Assembly: GCA_023136835.1 (NCBI GenBank)
Contig: JAGLQN010000171.1
Span: 1 to 35,535 of the forward strand
Source of the DNA: Candidatus Omnitrophota bacterium
GTDB lineage: Bacteria; Omnitrophota; Gorgyraeia; Zapsychrales; Zapsychraceae
Direction: 5' to 3'
Length of the DNA: 35,535 nt
Of the stretch, positions 9,066-17,467 are shown one piece after another (the stretch's first letter is position 1; every line of letters begins with the position of its first letter). The notes beneath the pieces are model-generated. The model saw nothing but the letters and a program-made list of their open reading frames with translations, was not told the origin of the DNA and did no database searches. Both the position numbers and the translations under genes were made by a program.

Positions 9066-9521
9066 CTATTCGATCACCTGCACCGCTTTAGAAATAGACC
9101 CTAACGGTACTGTGATGGTTTTATCGTTCGTTTTAATCAAAATTTTATCTTCATTCACTTCAACCACCTCGCCAAGATGCTCGACCTTTCCCTCAAGCGC
9201 ATCCAAAAGATGAAACCTTACTTCCCGCCCTAATACCCGCAAAAAATCCTTTGATGTTTTAAGCGCCCTGTCCAATCCTGGAGACGATACTTCAACAACA
9301 TAATTTCCGTCAAACCATTGCCTTTTTTCTATTTCACGATCAACTTTTTTGTTAATGAACGTGCATTCGCCAATAGTAATCCCACCAGGCCGGTCCGCAG
9401 CAATATCGATCACAACAGTATTCCCACGCTGCTTCACGTTTAATTCAACAATCTCTGCGGATAACTCTTCAATATATGGCATTATAAGAGCTTCAATCTG
9501 TTCTGTCAATTTATCCTGCAT
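9066..9521 (-). CDS. rimP: Ribosome maturation factor RimP
   Basis: RimP assists maturation of the 30S subunit. The 151-residue protein matches the family in length and motifs: ITIGECTFINKKVDREIE in the N-terminal domain, the junction motif YVVEVSSPGLDRALKTSKDFLR, and a C-terminal SH3-like domain (VEHLGEVVEVNEDKILI). Its start lies inside the end of proS (16-base overlap), with an AGGA five bases before the ATG. The position between proS and nusA fits the conserved rimP-nusA-infB operon. Confidence 0.95.
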   Translation of the reverse strand: MQDKLTEQIEALIMPYIEELSAEIVELNVKQRGNTVVIDIAADRPGGITIGECTFINKKVDREIEKRQWFDGNYVVEVSSPGLDRALKTSKDFLRVLGREVRFHLLDALEGKVEHLGEVVEVNEDKILIKTNDKTITVPLGSISKAVQVIE

Positions 9522-10786
9522 ACCGATCCTGTCATCTCTGAGACTTTTTTCTTCACCTGGCCCTTTTCGGCCAGTATCACTTCGTTAGTCTCGCGGTCCT
9601 TGATCTCAACTTTACCCTCAGCAAGATTCCGCTTGCCAATCGTTATCCGGACCGGGATACCGATGAGATCAGCGTCATTGAACTTCCTTCCCGCCGTTTC
9701 TTCCCGGTCATCAACGAGGACCTCCAGGCCCTGCGCCGTTAAGTCCGCATAATACCGATCTGTAAGATCCTTGATTTCCTTATCCTCCTTGGATCCTTGT
9801 ATCGGCAAGATCTCCACATCAAAAGGAGCGACCTGACGCGGCCATATAATCCCTTTATCATCATTATGCTTTTCAATGATCGCCGCAATCACCCGGCTAA
9901 CACCAATCCCATAACATCCCATAATGATCGGCTTCTGTTTTCCATCCTCATCAAGGAATTGCGCCCCTTGAGCCTGGCTATATTTCGTTCCCAATTGAAA
10001 GATGTGGCCTAATTCAATGGCGACCTGCGCTGTGAGATTTCCCTTTTTACATTTCGGACACGGTTTACCCTCCGCATTTTCTTCGCTCGCGCCCGCTTGA
10101 AAGCCACATGCGCTACAACTCACGACCGTATCTTCACCGATAGAAGCCGGGACCATAAATTCATGTGACACATCTCCGCCCATCGCCCCGGAATCAGCCT
10201 CTAAAATAACGGTTTTTAAACCACACCGCTGAAAAACATTTTTGTATGCCCCGTACATCAAGTCATAATTTTTCGCAAGCCCCTTCTTATCACGGTCAAA
10301 ACTATACGCATCCTTCATAATAAATTCACAGGCCCGAACAATACCGAAACGTGCGCGTAATTCATCGCGGAATTTCGTTTGTATCTGATAGAGAACAACC
10401 GGAAGCTGACGGTAAGACTGGATAAAATCTTTAACTAAATTCGTGATCACTTCTTCATGGGTCGGGCCTAAACACATTGGACGCTTACGATTATCTTCAA
10501 ACTTGATCATAACATCCGCTAACACTTCATCACGCCCGGTTTGTTTCCAGAGATCAATCGGATGCAAGCATGGCAGAAAAAGTTCATTGGCGCCGATGGC
10601 ATTCATTTCTTCACGGATTATGTCCTCGATACGTTTAAGAACTCTTAAACCCAGCGGAAGGTATGAATAAACACCCGAAGTAAGCATGTGCACCAGTCCC
10701 GCACGTAACAAAAGTTGGTGGCTGACCGCTTCTGTCCCAATTGGCGTTTCTTTGAGTGTCGGTATAAAATAATTTGACCATTTCAT
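9506..10786 (-). CDS. proS: Prolyl-tRNA synthetase, short form lacking the INS editing domain
   Basis: Class II synthetase charging tRNA-Pro. Bacterial-type motifs are present: GVYSYLPLGLRVLKRIE (motif 1 region), CLGPTHEEVITNLV, YQIQTKFRDELRARFGIVR (motif 2 region), EFIMKDAYSFD, GHIFQLGTKYS and GCYGIGVSRVIAAI (motif 3), then a C-terminal anticodon-binding domain. At 426 residues it is about 140 shorter than the usual bacterial enzyme. The editing insert (INS) that normally separates motifs 2 and 3 is reduced to a short loop holding CSAC (224-227) and CPKC (243-246), perhaps a small zinc knuckle. It follows cpaF after about a dozen bases and overlaps rimP downstream. Confidence 0.96.
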   Translation of the reverse strand: MKWSNYFIPTLKETPIGTEAVSHQLLLRAGLVHMLTSGVYSYLPLGLRVLKRIEDIIREEMNAIGANELFLPCLHPIDLWKQTGRDEVLADVMIKFEDNRKRPMCLGPTHEEVITNLVKDFIQSYRQLPVVLYQIQTKFRDELRARFGIVRACEFIMKDAYSFDRDKKGLAKNYDLMYGAYKNVFQRCGLKTVILEADSGAMGGDVSHEFMVPASIGEDTVVSCSACGFQAGASEENAEGKPCPKCKKGNLTAQVAIELGHIFQLGTKYSQAQGAQFLDEDGKQKPIIMGCYGIGVSRVIAAIIEKHNDDKGIIWPRQVAPFDVEILPIQGSKEDKEIKDLTDRYYADLTAQGLEVLVDDREETAGRKFNDADLIGIPVRITIGKRNLAEGKVEIKDRETNEVILAEKGQVKKKVSEMTGSVCRIN

Positions 10787-10798
10787 ATCGATAATATC

Positions 10799-12067
10799 CT
10801 ATTCATTAAAAAATCCCTCTGGCAATTTAACCATGCGTTTGTGGAATTTTTGCATGCAGGAAGGCTGTTTCTTATCCATAACCCATTCTCCAAGAATTTC
10901 ACCCGCCTCGCTCATCCCGCTTTGCTTAAACTGAAAGATGTCATTTATAACAATCTTGTCAGTCGCATTGTCAAAATAGACATCGGAAACAGCTGTCACG
11001 CGACGAACTCCGTCCATAAATAATTCCACGTGGACAATAAGATCAATTGATTTTGCAATAATCTTCTGGATTTCAAGAGTCTCAAGCTGAATGCCGGTCA
11101 TCAGCATGATCGTAAGCATACGGTTAAAACAATCTTCTGTCGTCTCCGAGTGAACAATCGCCAATGAACCGCTATGCCCGCTGCTAATAGACTGAATCAG
11201 ATCGAGCAATTCCTCACCACGAATTTCACCGATAATGACACGGTCTGGACGCATTCGCAGAGAATTGACAAAAAGCTCCCGCATTGAAATTTCCCCTTTC
11301 CCTTCGATATTTGCGGGTTTCGATGCCAGACTAACCACATGGTCCTGAACCAAACGTAATTCGGGGGTATCTTCAATTGTAATAATACGCTCATGAGAAG
11401 GAATGTGGCGTGAAAACACATTGAGCAGCGTTGTTTTACCTGCACCTGTTGAACCGCAAAAAATAACGTTACATTTTACTTTCATCGCCGCAATCAGCAA
11501 AGTCGCGATCTTTTTATCAAGCGTTTTCAGTCCCAACAGATCATCCACGGCTGCAATCTCGTCACTAAATTTTCGAATCGTCATAATCGGCCCCATTAGC
11601 GAGCAAGGCGGAAGAATAATATTAACCCGCGCTCCATCTTCTAATGAAAAATCGACATAAGGCGAAGATTCATCGACGCGTTTATTTGATCCGGATCCGG
11701 CTAGGATTTTCTGAACAGTATGAAAAAGTTCAGGATTGCTCTCAAACTTTATATCCGATTTGTAGATGCGTCCTTCACGTTGTATATAAACTTGTTTGGC
11801 CCCGTTGACCATAATTTCTGAAATGGTGGGGTCCTCCATGAGAGGCCGCAGAGGCCCCATGCTTATCGCCGCGCTGACAAGCGTGCGGATAATTTCACTG
11901 CGCTCCTCAAGATCTAATTGAACATGATGCCTGTAACAGAAATCAGAAATAGATTGATTGACAAAATTTCTTAACTGATCTTCGTTCATGGTATCTTTAA
12001 CTTTAAGGAAATCCGTTTCCTTAATAAGATACCGGTTCATCCTCTCTCTTAAATCTTCTTCGCTCAT
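10799..12067 (-). CDS. CpaF/TadA-type secretion ATPase
   Basis: A type II/IV secretion ATPase of the CpaF (TadA) subfamily, which powers assembly of Flp/Tad pili or related secretion systems at the inner membrane. In the 422 residues, an N-terminal domain contains LMEDPTISEIMVNG and the VDFSLEDGARVNIILPP block. The ATPase core then has Walker A GSTGAGKT at 205-212, an Asp box (ITIEDTPELRL), Walker B-region RPDRVIIGEIRGEE at about 273-286 and a His box GHSGSLAIVH. None of the other tad genes (prepilin, TadB/C, RcpA) lies nearby. It stands alone between rseP and proS, which is unusual. The ATPase family is certain; the machine it serves is unknown. Confidence 0.92.
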   Translation of the reverse strand: MSEEDLRERMNRYLIKETDFLKVKDTMNEDQLRNFVNQSISDFCYRHHVQLDLEERSEIIRTLVSAAISMGPLRPLMEDPTISEIMVNGAKQVYIQREGRIYKSDIKFESNPELFHTVQKILAGSGSNKRVDESSPYVDFSLEDGARVNIILPPCSLMGPIMTIRKFSDEIAAVDDLLGLKTLDKKIATLLIAAMKVKCNVIFCGSTGAGKTTLLNVFSRHIPSHERIITIEDTPELRLVQDHVVSLASKPANIEGKGEISMRELFVNSLRMRPDRVIIGEIRGEELLDLIQSISSGHSGSLAIVHSETTEDCFNRMLTIMLMTGIQLETLEIQKIIAKSIDLIVHVELFMDGVRRVTAVSDVYFDNATDKIVINDIFQFKQSGMSEAGEILGEWVMDKKQPSCMQKFHKRMVKLPEGFFNE

Positions 12068-12106
12068 TTTAGGCCTGCCTTATTATAGGTTAAAATAGAG
12101 ACTCGT

Positions 12107-13501
12107 TTACGGGAACATTTTTCTAACTTGAGTAAACCAACCGCTAATGTTATCAATCCAACCAAAACGCGAGAAATCACTGTAAAACACAAACAGCGCG
12201 AGCAAAATGATCAAGCCAAATCCCAAACGGGCAATGTATTCATCAATTTTTGGGGGCAATGGCTTTCCTCTTACTTTCTCGATGCCAAATAAAAAAAGAT
12301 GGCCTCCATCCAAAGGGATTACCGGCAATAAATTGAAAATGGCAAGACTGGCGCTGATCACACCAAGGATAAATAGCAAATGCGATACCCCCTCTTGTGC
12401 CGCACCTTTAACGATATAAAATATTCCGACGGGACCTGTTACAGATTCGCGCGCTGATTTTGACCCAATGACCATCTGATACAGAGACTCGTAAGTTAAC
12501 TGTGTAATGTACACTAACTCTTCACCGGAGTGAACAAGTGAAGCCCAAATTCCAAATTTGTATAGGTCAAGTTCCTGTTGCGGTCCAATACCAATTTTAC
12601 GAATCTTAACTGTCTGCCCATTCTCATCAGTATGCTCATCAATCCTCGGCTTAATAGCCTTTACTAGAATTTGGCCATCACGCACAAGCTTCAATACAAT
12701 CTGTTTTCCTGTCGAATCTGCAACCGCCCCTTTTATATCCGTCCAACTTGTAATTTCTTGATTATCAATTTCAATGATTCTGTCACCGCCTTGTAATCCC
12801 GCGTTTTCTGCAGGAAATTCCTCAACAAGCCCGCCAATAACGTTCGACATATTGTCTATGCCTAAATCACGAATCATTCTAGGCCGCCCAACCAAATTAG
12901 GTTTTTCCGTTATCTCCGGAATAACAGTCAATGTTGTCTCTTTTCCATCACGCAAAACTGTTATTTCAACTCTTTTCGGATTCTCCCCTTCGAGCTTCCA
13001 TTGAAGGTTTAGCCATCCGTGAACTTCTCTGGAGTCAACGGCAATAATTTTATCACCAGCCCGTAAACCGGCCACTTGAGCCGGCCCGCCATCAACGAGT
13101 TCGGCGATCGTTGTTGATTGTCCCGGATAGCCGATCATAAAAACAAAAATGAAACTGATATACGCCAGGAGGAAATTAACAACTGGGCCATTTAAAACGA
13201 CTAGCGATCGATGCCCAATCGGTTTTGAATAAAATTCTCCAGAGGTGCCTTTACACTCCATGCGATCATCCCCTGCCATTTTGACATACCCACCCAGAGG
13301 AATCGCATTGATCATATAGGTTGTTCCATTATAGACCTTGGAAAAAAGCGTGGGACCAAAGCCTAATGCAAATCGCTTGACATCAACACCAAGACGTTTA
13401 GCTGTAATAAAATGTCCCCACTCGTGAACTATGATGAGTACACTTAAAACAGCGACGAATACAACAACACTTTGAATATTTGAAACAACACTTCCGATCA
13501 T
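12107..13501 (-). CDS. rseP: RseP-type site-2 membrane zinc metalloprotease
   Basis: Intramembrane protease family S2P/M50. It cuts membrane-bound regulators such as anti-sigma factors and clears signal-peptide remnants. The zinc motif HEWGH is at residues 26-30 in the first membrane segment, followed by AKRLGVDVKRFALGFGP. Two PDZ domains are visible at about 125-195 (GGPAQVAGLRAGDKIIAVD) and 215-285 (FPAENAGLQGGDRIIEID). The C-terminal LLPVIPLDGGHLFLFGIE supplies the third zinc ligand region. Length (464) is normal for the two-PDZ form. The gene follows dxr after five bases, with an AGGT seven bases before its ATG, in the conserved uppS-cdsA-dxr-rseP order. Confidence 0.96.
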   Translation of the reverse strand: MIGSVVSNIQSVVVFVAVLSVLIIVHEWGHFITAKRLGVDVKRFALGFGPTLFSKVYNGTTYMINAIPLGGYVKMAGDDRMECKGTSGEFYSKPIGHRSLVVLNGPVVNFLLAYISFIFVFMIGYPGQSTTIAELVDGGPAQVAGLRAGDKIIAVDSREVHGWLNLQWKLEGENPKRVEITVLRDGKETTLTVIPEITEKPNLVGRPRMIRDLGIDNMSNVIGGLVEEFPAENAGLQGGDRIIEIDNQEITSWTDIKGAVADSTGKQIVLKLVRDGQILVKAIKPRIDEHTDENGQTVKIRKIGIGPQQELDLYKFGIWASLVHSGEELVYITQLTYESLYQMVIGSKSARESVTGPVGIFYIVKGAAQEGVSHLLFILGVISASLAIFNLLPVIPLDGGHLFLFGIEKVRGKPLPPKIDEYIARLGFGLIILLALFVFYSDFSRFGWIDNISGWFTQVRKMFP

Positions 13502-13506
13502 AATCT

Positions 13507-14661
13507 TTACCTAAAAATGAGCCTTTCCGTTTCCTGCCGGGTCCATTGATCCGTCTCTAATATTTTCTTAAGCGTTGGGTTCTTTATTGTTCTATGCCGA
13601 AGGACAATTTTCTCAACAATCCGGTAAATATCTGAAAACTTGATTTTCTTGTTGAGAAAAGCATCGACGGCTACTTCGTCAGCCGCGTTCAATACACTCG
13701 GCAATGTTCCTCCTCGGCGTCCAACGTGGATCGATAAGGCTAAAGCGGGAAACTTATTTGTATCCGGCTTCTTGAAATTAAACTGTCCTAATTCAAAGAA
13801 ATTCGTCGGCTTTAGCCCTGATTCCAATCTCTCCGGATAAGTCAGCGCATATTGGATCGGCAAACGCATGTCCGTTATGCTCAACTGGGCGATAATCGAA
13901 CCGTCTTTGAACTCTGCCATCGAGTGAATGATCGCCTCGGGATGAACAACAACTTGGATCTGGTCTATCGAGAGCTGAAATAAGACTTTCGTTTCGATAA
14001 TTTCAAACCCCTTATTCATCAGCATGGCAGAATCAACCGTGATCTTCTTTCCCATCTTCCAACGCGGATGATTGAGAATCTGATTGACAGACAGATGATC
14101 AAATCGCGACTTCGGCACATCCAATAAAGCCCCGCCTGAAGCCGTTAAGTGGATCTTTTTAAGTTCACCGCGGTTTCTGCCTTCTAAACATTGAAAGATC
14201 GCGCTTTGCTCGCTATCAACAGGAATAATCGTCGCTTTATGCCGCTTCGCTTCGCTGATAAGAATATCCCCGGCAATCACCAGAGCTTCTTTGTTAGCCG
14301 GAGCAACTGTTTTTCCAGCACGTATCGCGCTTAAAAATGGACCTAAAGCAGCGCTCCCGCGCATAGCAATAACAACAATATCAACACATTTTAACGCAAC
14401 AAGGCTTTCAAGGTCTTCTTCGACATTTAGAATGCGCGTCTGGCGCGCTCCTAGATGTTTCTTAAGGTATTCGACACCCTTTGTGCTGACGGCAACATGC
14501 GTTGGAGAAAATTTTCTGATCTGCCGTTCAAGCAGCTTAAAGTTATTATACGCTGTCAATCCAACAACTTTAAATTTGTTTGAAAAGCGCTCAATAACTT
14601 TTAAAGTGCTGATCCCAATTGACCCCGTTGATCCGAGGATAACAACTTTTTTAAGCCCCAT
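13507..14661 (-). CDS. dxr: 1-deoxy-D-xylulose-5-phosphate reductoisomerase
   Basis: Dxr converts DXP to 2-C-methyl-D-erythritol 4-phosphate with NADPH, the committed step of the non-mevalonate isoprenoid pathway. The NADPH-binding motif GSTGSIGISTLKVI is at residues 10-23. Family blocks APANKEALVIAG, IIPVDSEQSAIFQCL, LTASGGALLD, NHPRWKMGKKITVDSA and LMNKGFEIIE are all visible, the last holding active-site residues. Length (384) is normal. It lies three bases after cdsA and feeds the same pathway that supplies UppS upstream, so this part of the operon couples precursor supply and lipid carrier synthesis. Confidence 0.97.
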   Translation of the reverse strand: MGLKKVVILGSTGSIGISTLKVIERFSNKFKVVGLTAYNNFKLLERQIRKFSPTHVAVSTKGVEYLKKHLGARQTRILNVEEDLESLVALKCVDIVVIAMRGSAALGPFLSAIRAGKTVAPANKEALVIAGDILISEAKRHKATIIPVDSEQSAIFQCLEGRNRGELKKIHLTASGGALLDVPKSRFDHLSVNQILNHPRWKMGKKITVDSAMLMNKGFEIIETKVLFQLSIDQIQVVVHPEAIIHSMAEFKDGSIIAQLSITDMRLPIQYALTYPERLESGLKPTNFFELGQFNFKKPDTNKFPALALSIHVGRRGGTLPSVLNAADEVAVDAFLNKKIKFSDIYRIVEKIVLRHRTIKNPTLKKILETDQWTRQETERLIFR

Positions 14662-14664
14662 TTT

Positions 14665-15483
14665 TTATTGCATTAAAACCTGTGCCATATAAAAATAAAA
14701 CGCCGGTGCAGAAAACAAAAGACTGTCGATCGCATCTAAAACACCGCCTAAGGCCGGTAATAATTTTCCTGAGTCTTTAACATTACAATCACGTTTAATG
14801 AGAGATTCGGACATGTCACCCAGTTGCCCGATCCCGCCAAAAAAGAGACCGATTAAGACGACGTGAGTAAGAGAGAAATTGATTTCAGCCGGGAGCAAAG
14901 ACCGTGCAAGTATTGCCGCGACAGCGCTGAAAATAAAACTCCCGATACTCCCTTCAATTGTTTTATTTGGGCTGACTCGCGGTAACAAGGGGTGTTTTCC
15001 AATCTTGCTGCCGACCAATAACGCGCCCATATCCCCGCATTTTGTGATCAAAAGAATGAAACCAAGGAGCTTGATACCCTCTACACCGGGAAGAAGAACC
15101 CTAATCTTAAGTAAGAAGCTAAAGAACCATGAGACATACAGAACACCGAAAAGTGTTGTTGAAATTCCAACAATCGCGTTGGTATTATCTCTGCGGTTTA
15201 ATTGTAGAATAAAGATCAAAAGAAGAACTAGGACGATGAAAAGCAGTTCCCATCTTTTTGTCGGCTCAAACTGGAAAAAAATCGATAAAGGAATCAATAC
15301 CCCTAATATGATTCCGGTATAACTATAGATCGGAATGCCTTTTTTCTTGATCAAATAAAAGAATTCATAAAGCCCGCCAATCGTTAAAGCCAAAATAACT
15401 AAAATACACACCCATTGGTTCAATACGGCAAAAAGACTTAACAAGATCATAATTATTGAACTTACCAATCGATCCTTACTCAT
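14665..15483 (-). CDS. cdsA: Phosphatidate cytidylyltransferase (CDP-diglyceride synthase)
   Basis: CdsA makes CDP-diacylglycerol from phosphatidate and CTP at the inner membrane. The 272-residue protein is highly hydrophobic (about seven or eight membrane segments) and contains the family blocks KCGDMGALLVGSKIGKHPLLPRVSPNKTIEGSIGS, split here as GDMGALLVGSKIGKH and SPNKTIEGSIGS, and the C-terminal signature at residues 227-253 (SLIKRDCNVKDSGKLLP then LGGVLDAIDSL). The usual GHGGxxDRxD core reads ALGGVLDAID, so the His and Arg are replaced, but the Asp residues are kept. A GAGGAA site lies seven bases before the ATG. It follows uppS immediately. Confidence 0.92.
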   Translation of the reverse strand: MSKDRLVSSIIMILLSLFAVLNQWVCILVILALTIGGLYEFFYLIKKKGIPIYSYTGIILGVLIPLSIFFQFEPTKRWELLFIVLVLLLIFILQLNRRDNTNAIVGISTTLFGVLYVSWFFSFLLKIRVLLPGVEGIKLLGFILLITKCGDMGALLVGSKIGKHPLLPRVSPNKTIEGSIGSFIFSAVAAILARSLLPAEINFSLTHVVLIGLFFGGIGQLGDMSESLIKRDCNVKDSGKLLPALGGVLDAIDSLLFSAPAFYFYMAQVLMQ

Positions 15484-15484
15484 T

Positions 15485-16219
15485 CTATTGTTCCTCTGTA
15501 ACTAGTTTTCCGAAACGTCTTTCCCGTTTTTGATAATCAAGAATCGCTTTTTTGAATTCTTCTGTATTAAAATCCGGCCAGAGTTTTTTTGTAAAATAAA
15601 ATTCCGCATAAGACAGCTGCCATAAAAGAAAATTGCTGATCCGCTGCTCACCAGAAGTTCGAATTAAAAGGTCCGGATCAGGCAGCCCGTTTGTATAAAG
15701 GGACTGGCTTATCGTATCCTCACAAATATCCTCGATATTTAATTGTCCCGATTGAACTGACTTAGCAATGCTTTTAACCGCGTTAATGATCTCGACACGC
15801 GCCCCGTAATTAAACGCTAAATTGACAATCAATCCTGTATTATTTTTTGTTTCATCAATAACTTTCGCGATCGTTTCAAAAAGAGTTTTTGGAACCCTTT
15901 GTTTTTGACCGATCATTCTCAGCTGAATATTATCATTCTTTAACTTCTGGAGTTTCTTATCAAGAACTGCCGTGAGTATATTCATAATAAGTGATACTTC
16001 ATTTTCTGGCCGGTCCCAATTCTCAGTTGAGAACGTAAAAAGAGTGACCACTTCAATGCCGATTTCCTGCGCCGCATCAATGATCTCTTCAACGCGCCGG
16101 ACACCTTCAATGTGGCCCTTGGCTCTTGGAAGTGATTGCCCCTCTGCCCAACGGCCGTTACCATCCATGATAATGGCAACATGCCTTGGTATTATTGTTT
16201 TATCGATTTGCTCTGACAT
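15485..16219 (-). CDS. uppS: Undecaprenyl diphosphate synthase (isoprenyl transferase)
   Basis: UppS extends farnesyl diphosphate with isopentenyl diphosphate in cis to make the C55 lipid carrier for peptidoglycan and surface polysaccharides. The 244 residues match the family. The catalytic block PRHVAIIMDGNGRWA has Asp at residue 19, then RAKGHIEG, TLFTFSTENWDRP, NLAFNYGARVEI, DPDLLIRTSGEQRISNFLLW and FYFTKKLWPDF. It is the first gene of the uppS-cdsA-dxr-rseP-cpaF-proS-rimP-nusA-infB-trpS string and begins about 30 bases after an intrinsic terminator that closes the preceding unit. Little room is left for its own promoter, which may overlap the terminator. Confidence 0.97.
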   Translation of the reverse strand: MSEQIDKTIIPRHVAIIMDGNGRWAEGQSLPRAKGHIEGVRRVEEIIDAAQEIGIEVVTLFTFSTENWDRPENEVSLIMNILTAVLDKKLQKLKNDNIQLRMIGQKQRVPKTLFETIAKVIDETKNNTGLIVNLAFNYGARVEIINAVKSIAKSVQSGQLNIEDICEDTISQSLYTNGLPDPDLLIRTSGEQRISNFLLWQLSYAEFYFTKKLWPDFNTEEFKKAILDYQKRERRFGKLVTEEQ

Positions 16220-16248
16220 AACTATCGGATTCGCCCCTATGTAAATAA

Positions 16249-16273
16249 AATGGGGGATTACCCATCCCCCATT
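16249..16273 (-). terminator. Intrinsic terminator downstream of the OmpA/coiled-coil genes
   Basis: A perfect 10-bp stem (AATGGGGGAT at 16249-16258 against ATCCCCCATT at 16264-16273) closes a 5-base loop. Read on the minus strand, the stem is followed at once by TTTTATTT, as expected for a Rho-independent terminator acting on transcripts from the coiled-coil/OmpA genes. On the + strand no T-run follows, so it is not bidirectional. The remainder of the 16220-16373 gap shows nothing else recognisable. Confidence 0.85.
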
Positions 16274-16373
16274 CGAAAATCATCCAAACCATAAAAGCGC
16301 ATTTCTTAATTCATCACATTAATTCCTATTTTCCTCTACAAAGAAAACTAGGGTAGAGCGTTTGAACTAAAAA

Positions 16374-16718
16374 TTACATCGGCAATACAAGCGTTTGCAA
16401 TTCCTTGATCTTTTTATCAAGATTCTCTTTAATTTCTACAGCTTTATCTAAACGGGTTTTCAGATCATTATTATATGCCTTGGTTTTCTCAAGAAACCCT
16501 TCGATTTGACCAATTTTATCCTGAGCTCTTTTCAACTCAGCTTTTAACGAGATGACTTTCACCTTAGATTTCTGAAAATTTTCTTCAGAAACCAAACGTT
16601 TATAACGTTCGCCATTTAGCTGCTCCTGCACATAACTCGCATCTTGACTATAACGTATGGCTAAGCCACAACTTAAAACAAGCAACACAATCACGAATCC
16701 GATTAATACAGTTCTCAT
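16374..16718 (-). CDS. Membrane-anchored coiled-coil protein of unknown function
   Basis: A 114-residue protein not recognised as a named family. Residues 3-21 form a hydrophobic N-terminal segment (TVLIGFVIVLLVLSCGLAI), either a signal anchor or, less convincingly, a lipoprotein signal ending at Cys17 (VLSC). The rest is charged and helical with heptad character (for example LKAELKRAQDKIGQIEGFLE), so an extended periplasmic coiled coil is likely. A GAGGG site lies about ten bases before the ATG. It follows an OmpA-family lipoprotein by about 40 bases and is followed by an intrinsic terminator, so the two probably form one transcript and may act together at the envelope. This is inference from context. 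Confidence 0.75.
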   Translation of the reverse strand: MRTVLIGFVIVLLVLSCGLAIRYSQDASYVQEQLNGERYKRLVSEENFQKSKVKVISLKAELKRAQDKIGQIEGFLEKTKAYNNDLKTRLDKAVEIKENLDKKIKELQTLVLPM

Positions 16719-16759
16719 TTTTACTTACCCTCGATAATAAGGTTATTAATAGATGAGCC

Positions 16760-17371
16760 CTACCTGCCTTCAGCCATAGTCTTAGGCAAAATAACGATCT
16801 CAACACGACGGTTTTCCTGTTTCCCTGCTTTAGTCGCATTCGACGCAACAGGACGGAATTCACCATATCCAGTTGCCGACAAACGTTTCGGATCGATTCC
16901 TTCCTTGTCCTCAAGATGATGCACAACGCTTAACGCCCTGGCCGCTGATAATTCCCAATTTGATTTCCAACCGGAAACTTTGATCGGCACATTATCCGTG
17001 TGCCCCTCGATCCCGACATTCAGATCAGAAACGGTCGTTTTCAAAACAGAAGCAACTTTATCCAATTTGCTCAATGAATCGGTACGAAGATCAGCTTTTC
17101 CGGAAGCAAACAGAACTTCGGACACAAAAGTGATAACCAAACCCTTTTCAAACATATCAACCTGCACTTCATTATCATCAATTTCAGAACTTAAACGGGA
17201 TTCTAGTTCCGCTTTTGCCCGCTCCAGATCGGTCAATTGACTCTTTAATTTGGAAATTTTTTCAACATCAGAACGTCTGCCTTTTTGAAATATCAAAGTG
17301 CACCCGCTTAAGGCAACGCTTATGATAACAACCAACAACAATGAAAGGAAATTCGAAAAATATTGGTTCAT
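16760..17371 (-). CDS. OmpA-family peptidoglycan-binding lipoprotein
   Basis: A 203-residue lipoprotein. The signal peptide ends with lipobox ALSGC, so lipidation is expected at Cys24. A short coiled coil follows (about residues 35-66: ISKLKSQLTDLERAKAELES). Residues about 70-197 form an OmpA/MotB C-terminal domain that binds meso-diaminopimelate peptidoglycan: GIEGHTDNVPI, NWELSAARALSVVHHL, RLSATGYGEFRPVASN and ENRRVEIVI. A very strong ribosome-binding site (AAAGGAGG, seven bases before the ATG) suggests high expression. It resembles Pal and MotB-like proteins, but there is no Tol or Mot gene nearby. Its role is probably to tether the outer membrane to the cell wall. Confidence 0.9.
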   Translation of the reverse strand: MNQYFSNFLSLLLVVIISVALSGCTLIFQKGRRSDVEKISKLKSQLTDLERAKAELESRLSSEIDDNEVQVDMFEKGLVITFVSEVLFASGKADLRTDSLSKLDKVASVLKTTVSDLNVGIEGHTDNVPIKVSGWKSNWELSAARALSVVHHLEDKEGIDPKRLSATGYGEFRPVASNATKAGKQENRRVEIVILPKTMAEGR

Positions 17372-17399
17372 GCTCTCTCCTCCTTTTAGAATAACTCAC

Positions 17400-17426
17400 A
17401 GTATCATAGGCAGAATTTAAAGTCAA
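17400..17426 (-). promoter_or_regulatory. Candidate sigma70-type promoter for the OmpA-family gene
   Basis: In the 96-base gap upstream of the OmpA-family gene the minus strand reads TTGACT (17421-17426) and, 15 bases on, GATACT (17400-17405); an overlapping TATGAT lies at 12 bases. The -35 match is good but the spacing is short, so this is a weak call. No terminator was seen after purA, and read-through is also possible. Confidence 0.3.
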
Positions 17427-17467
17427 GAAATTTATACCAACTTAATGCCCTGCAATAAGATAGGTTC

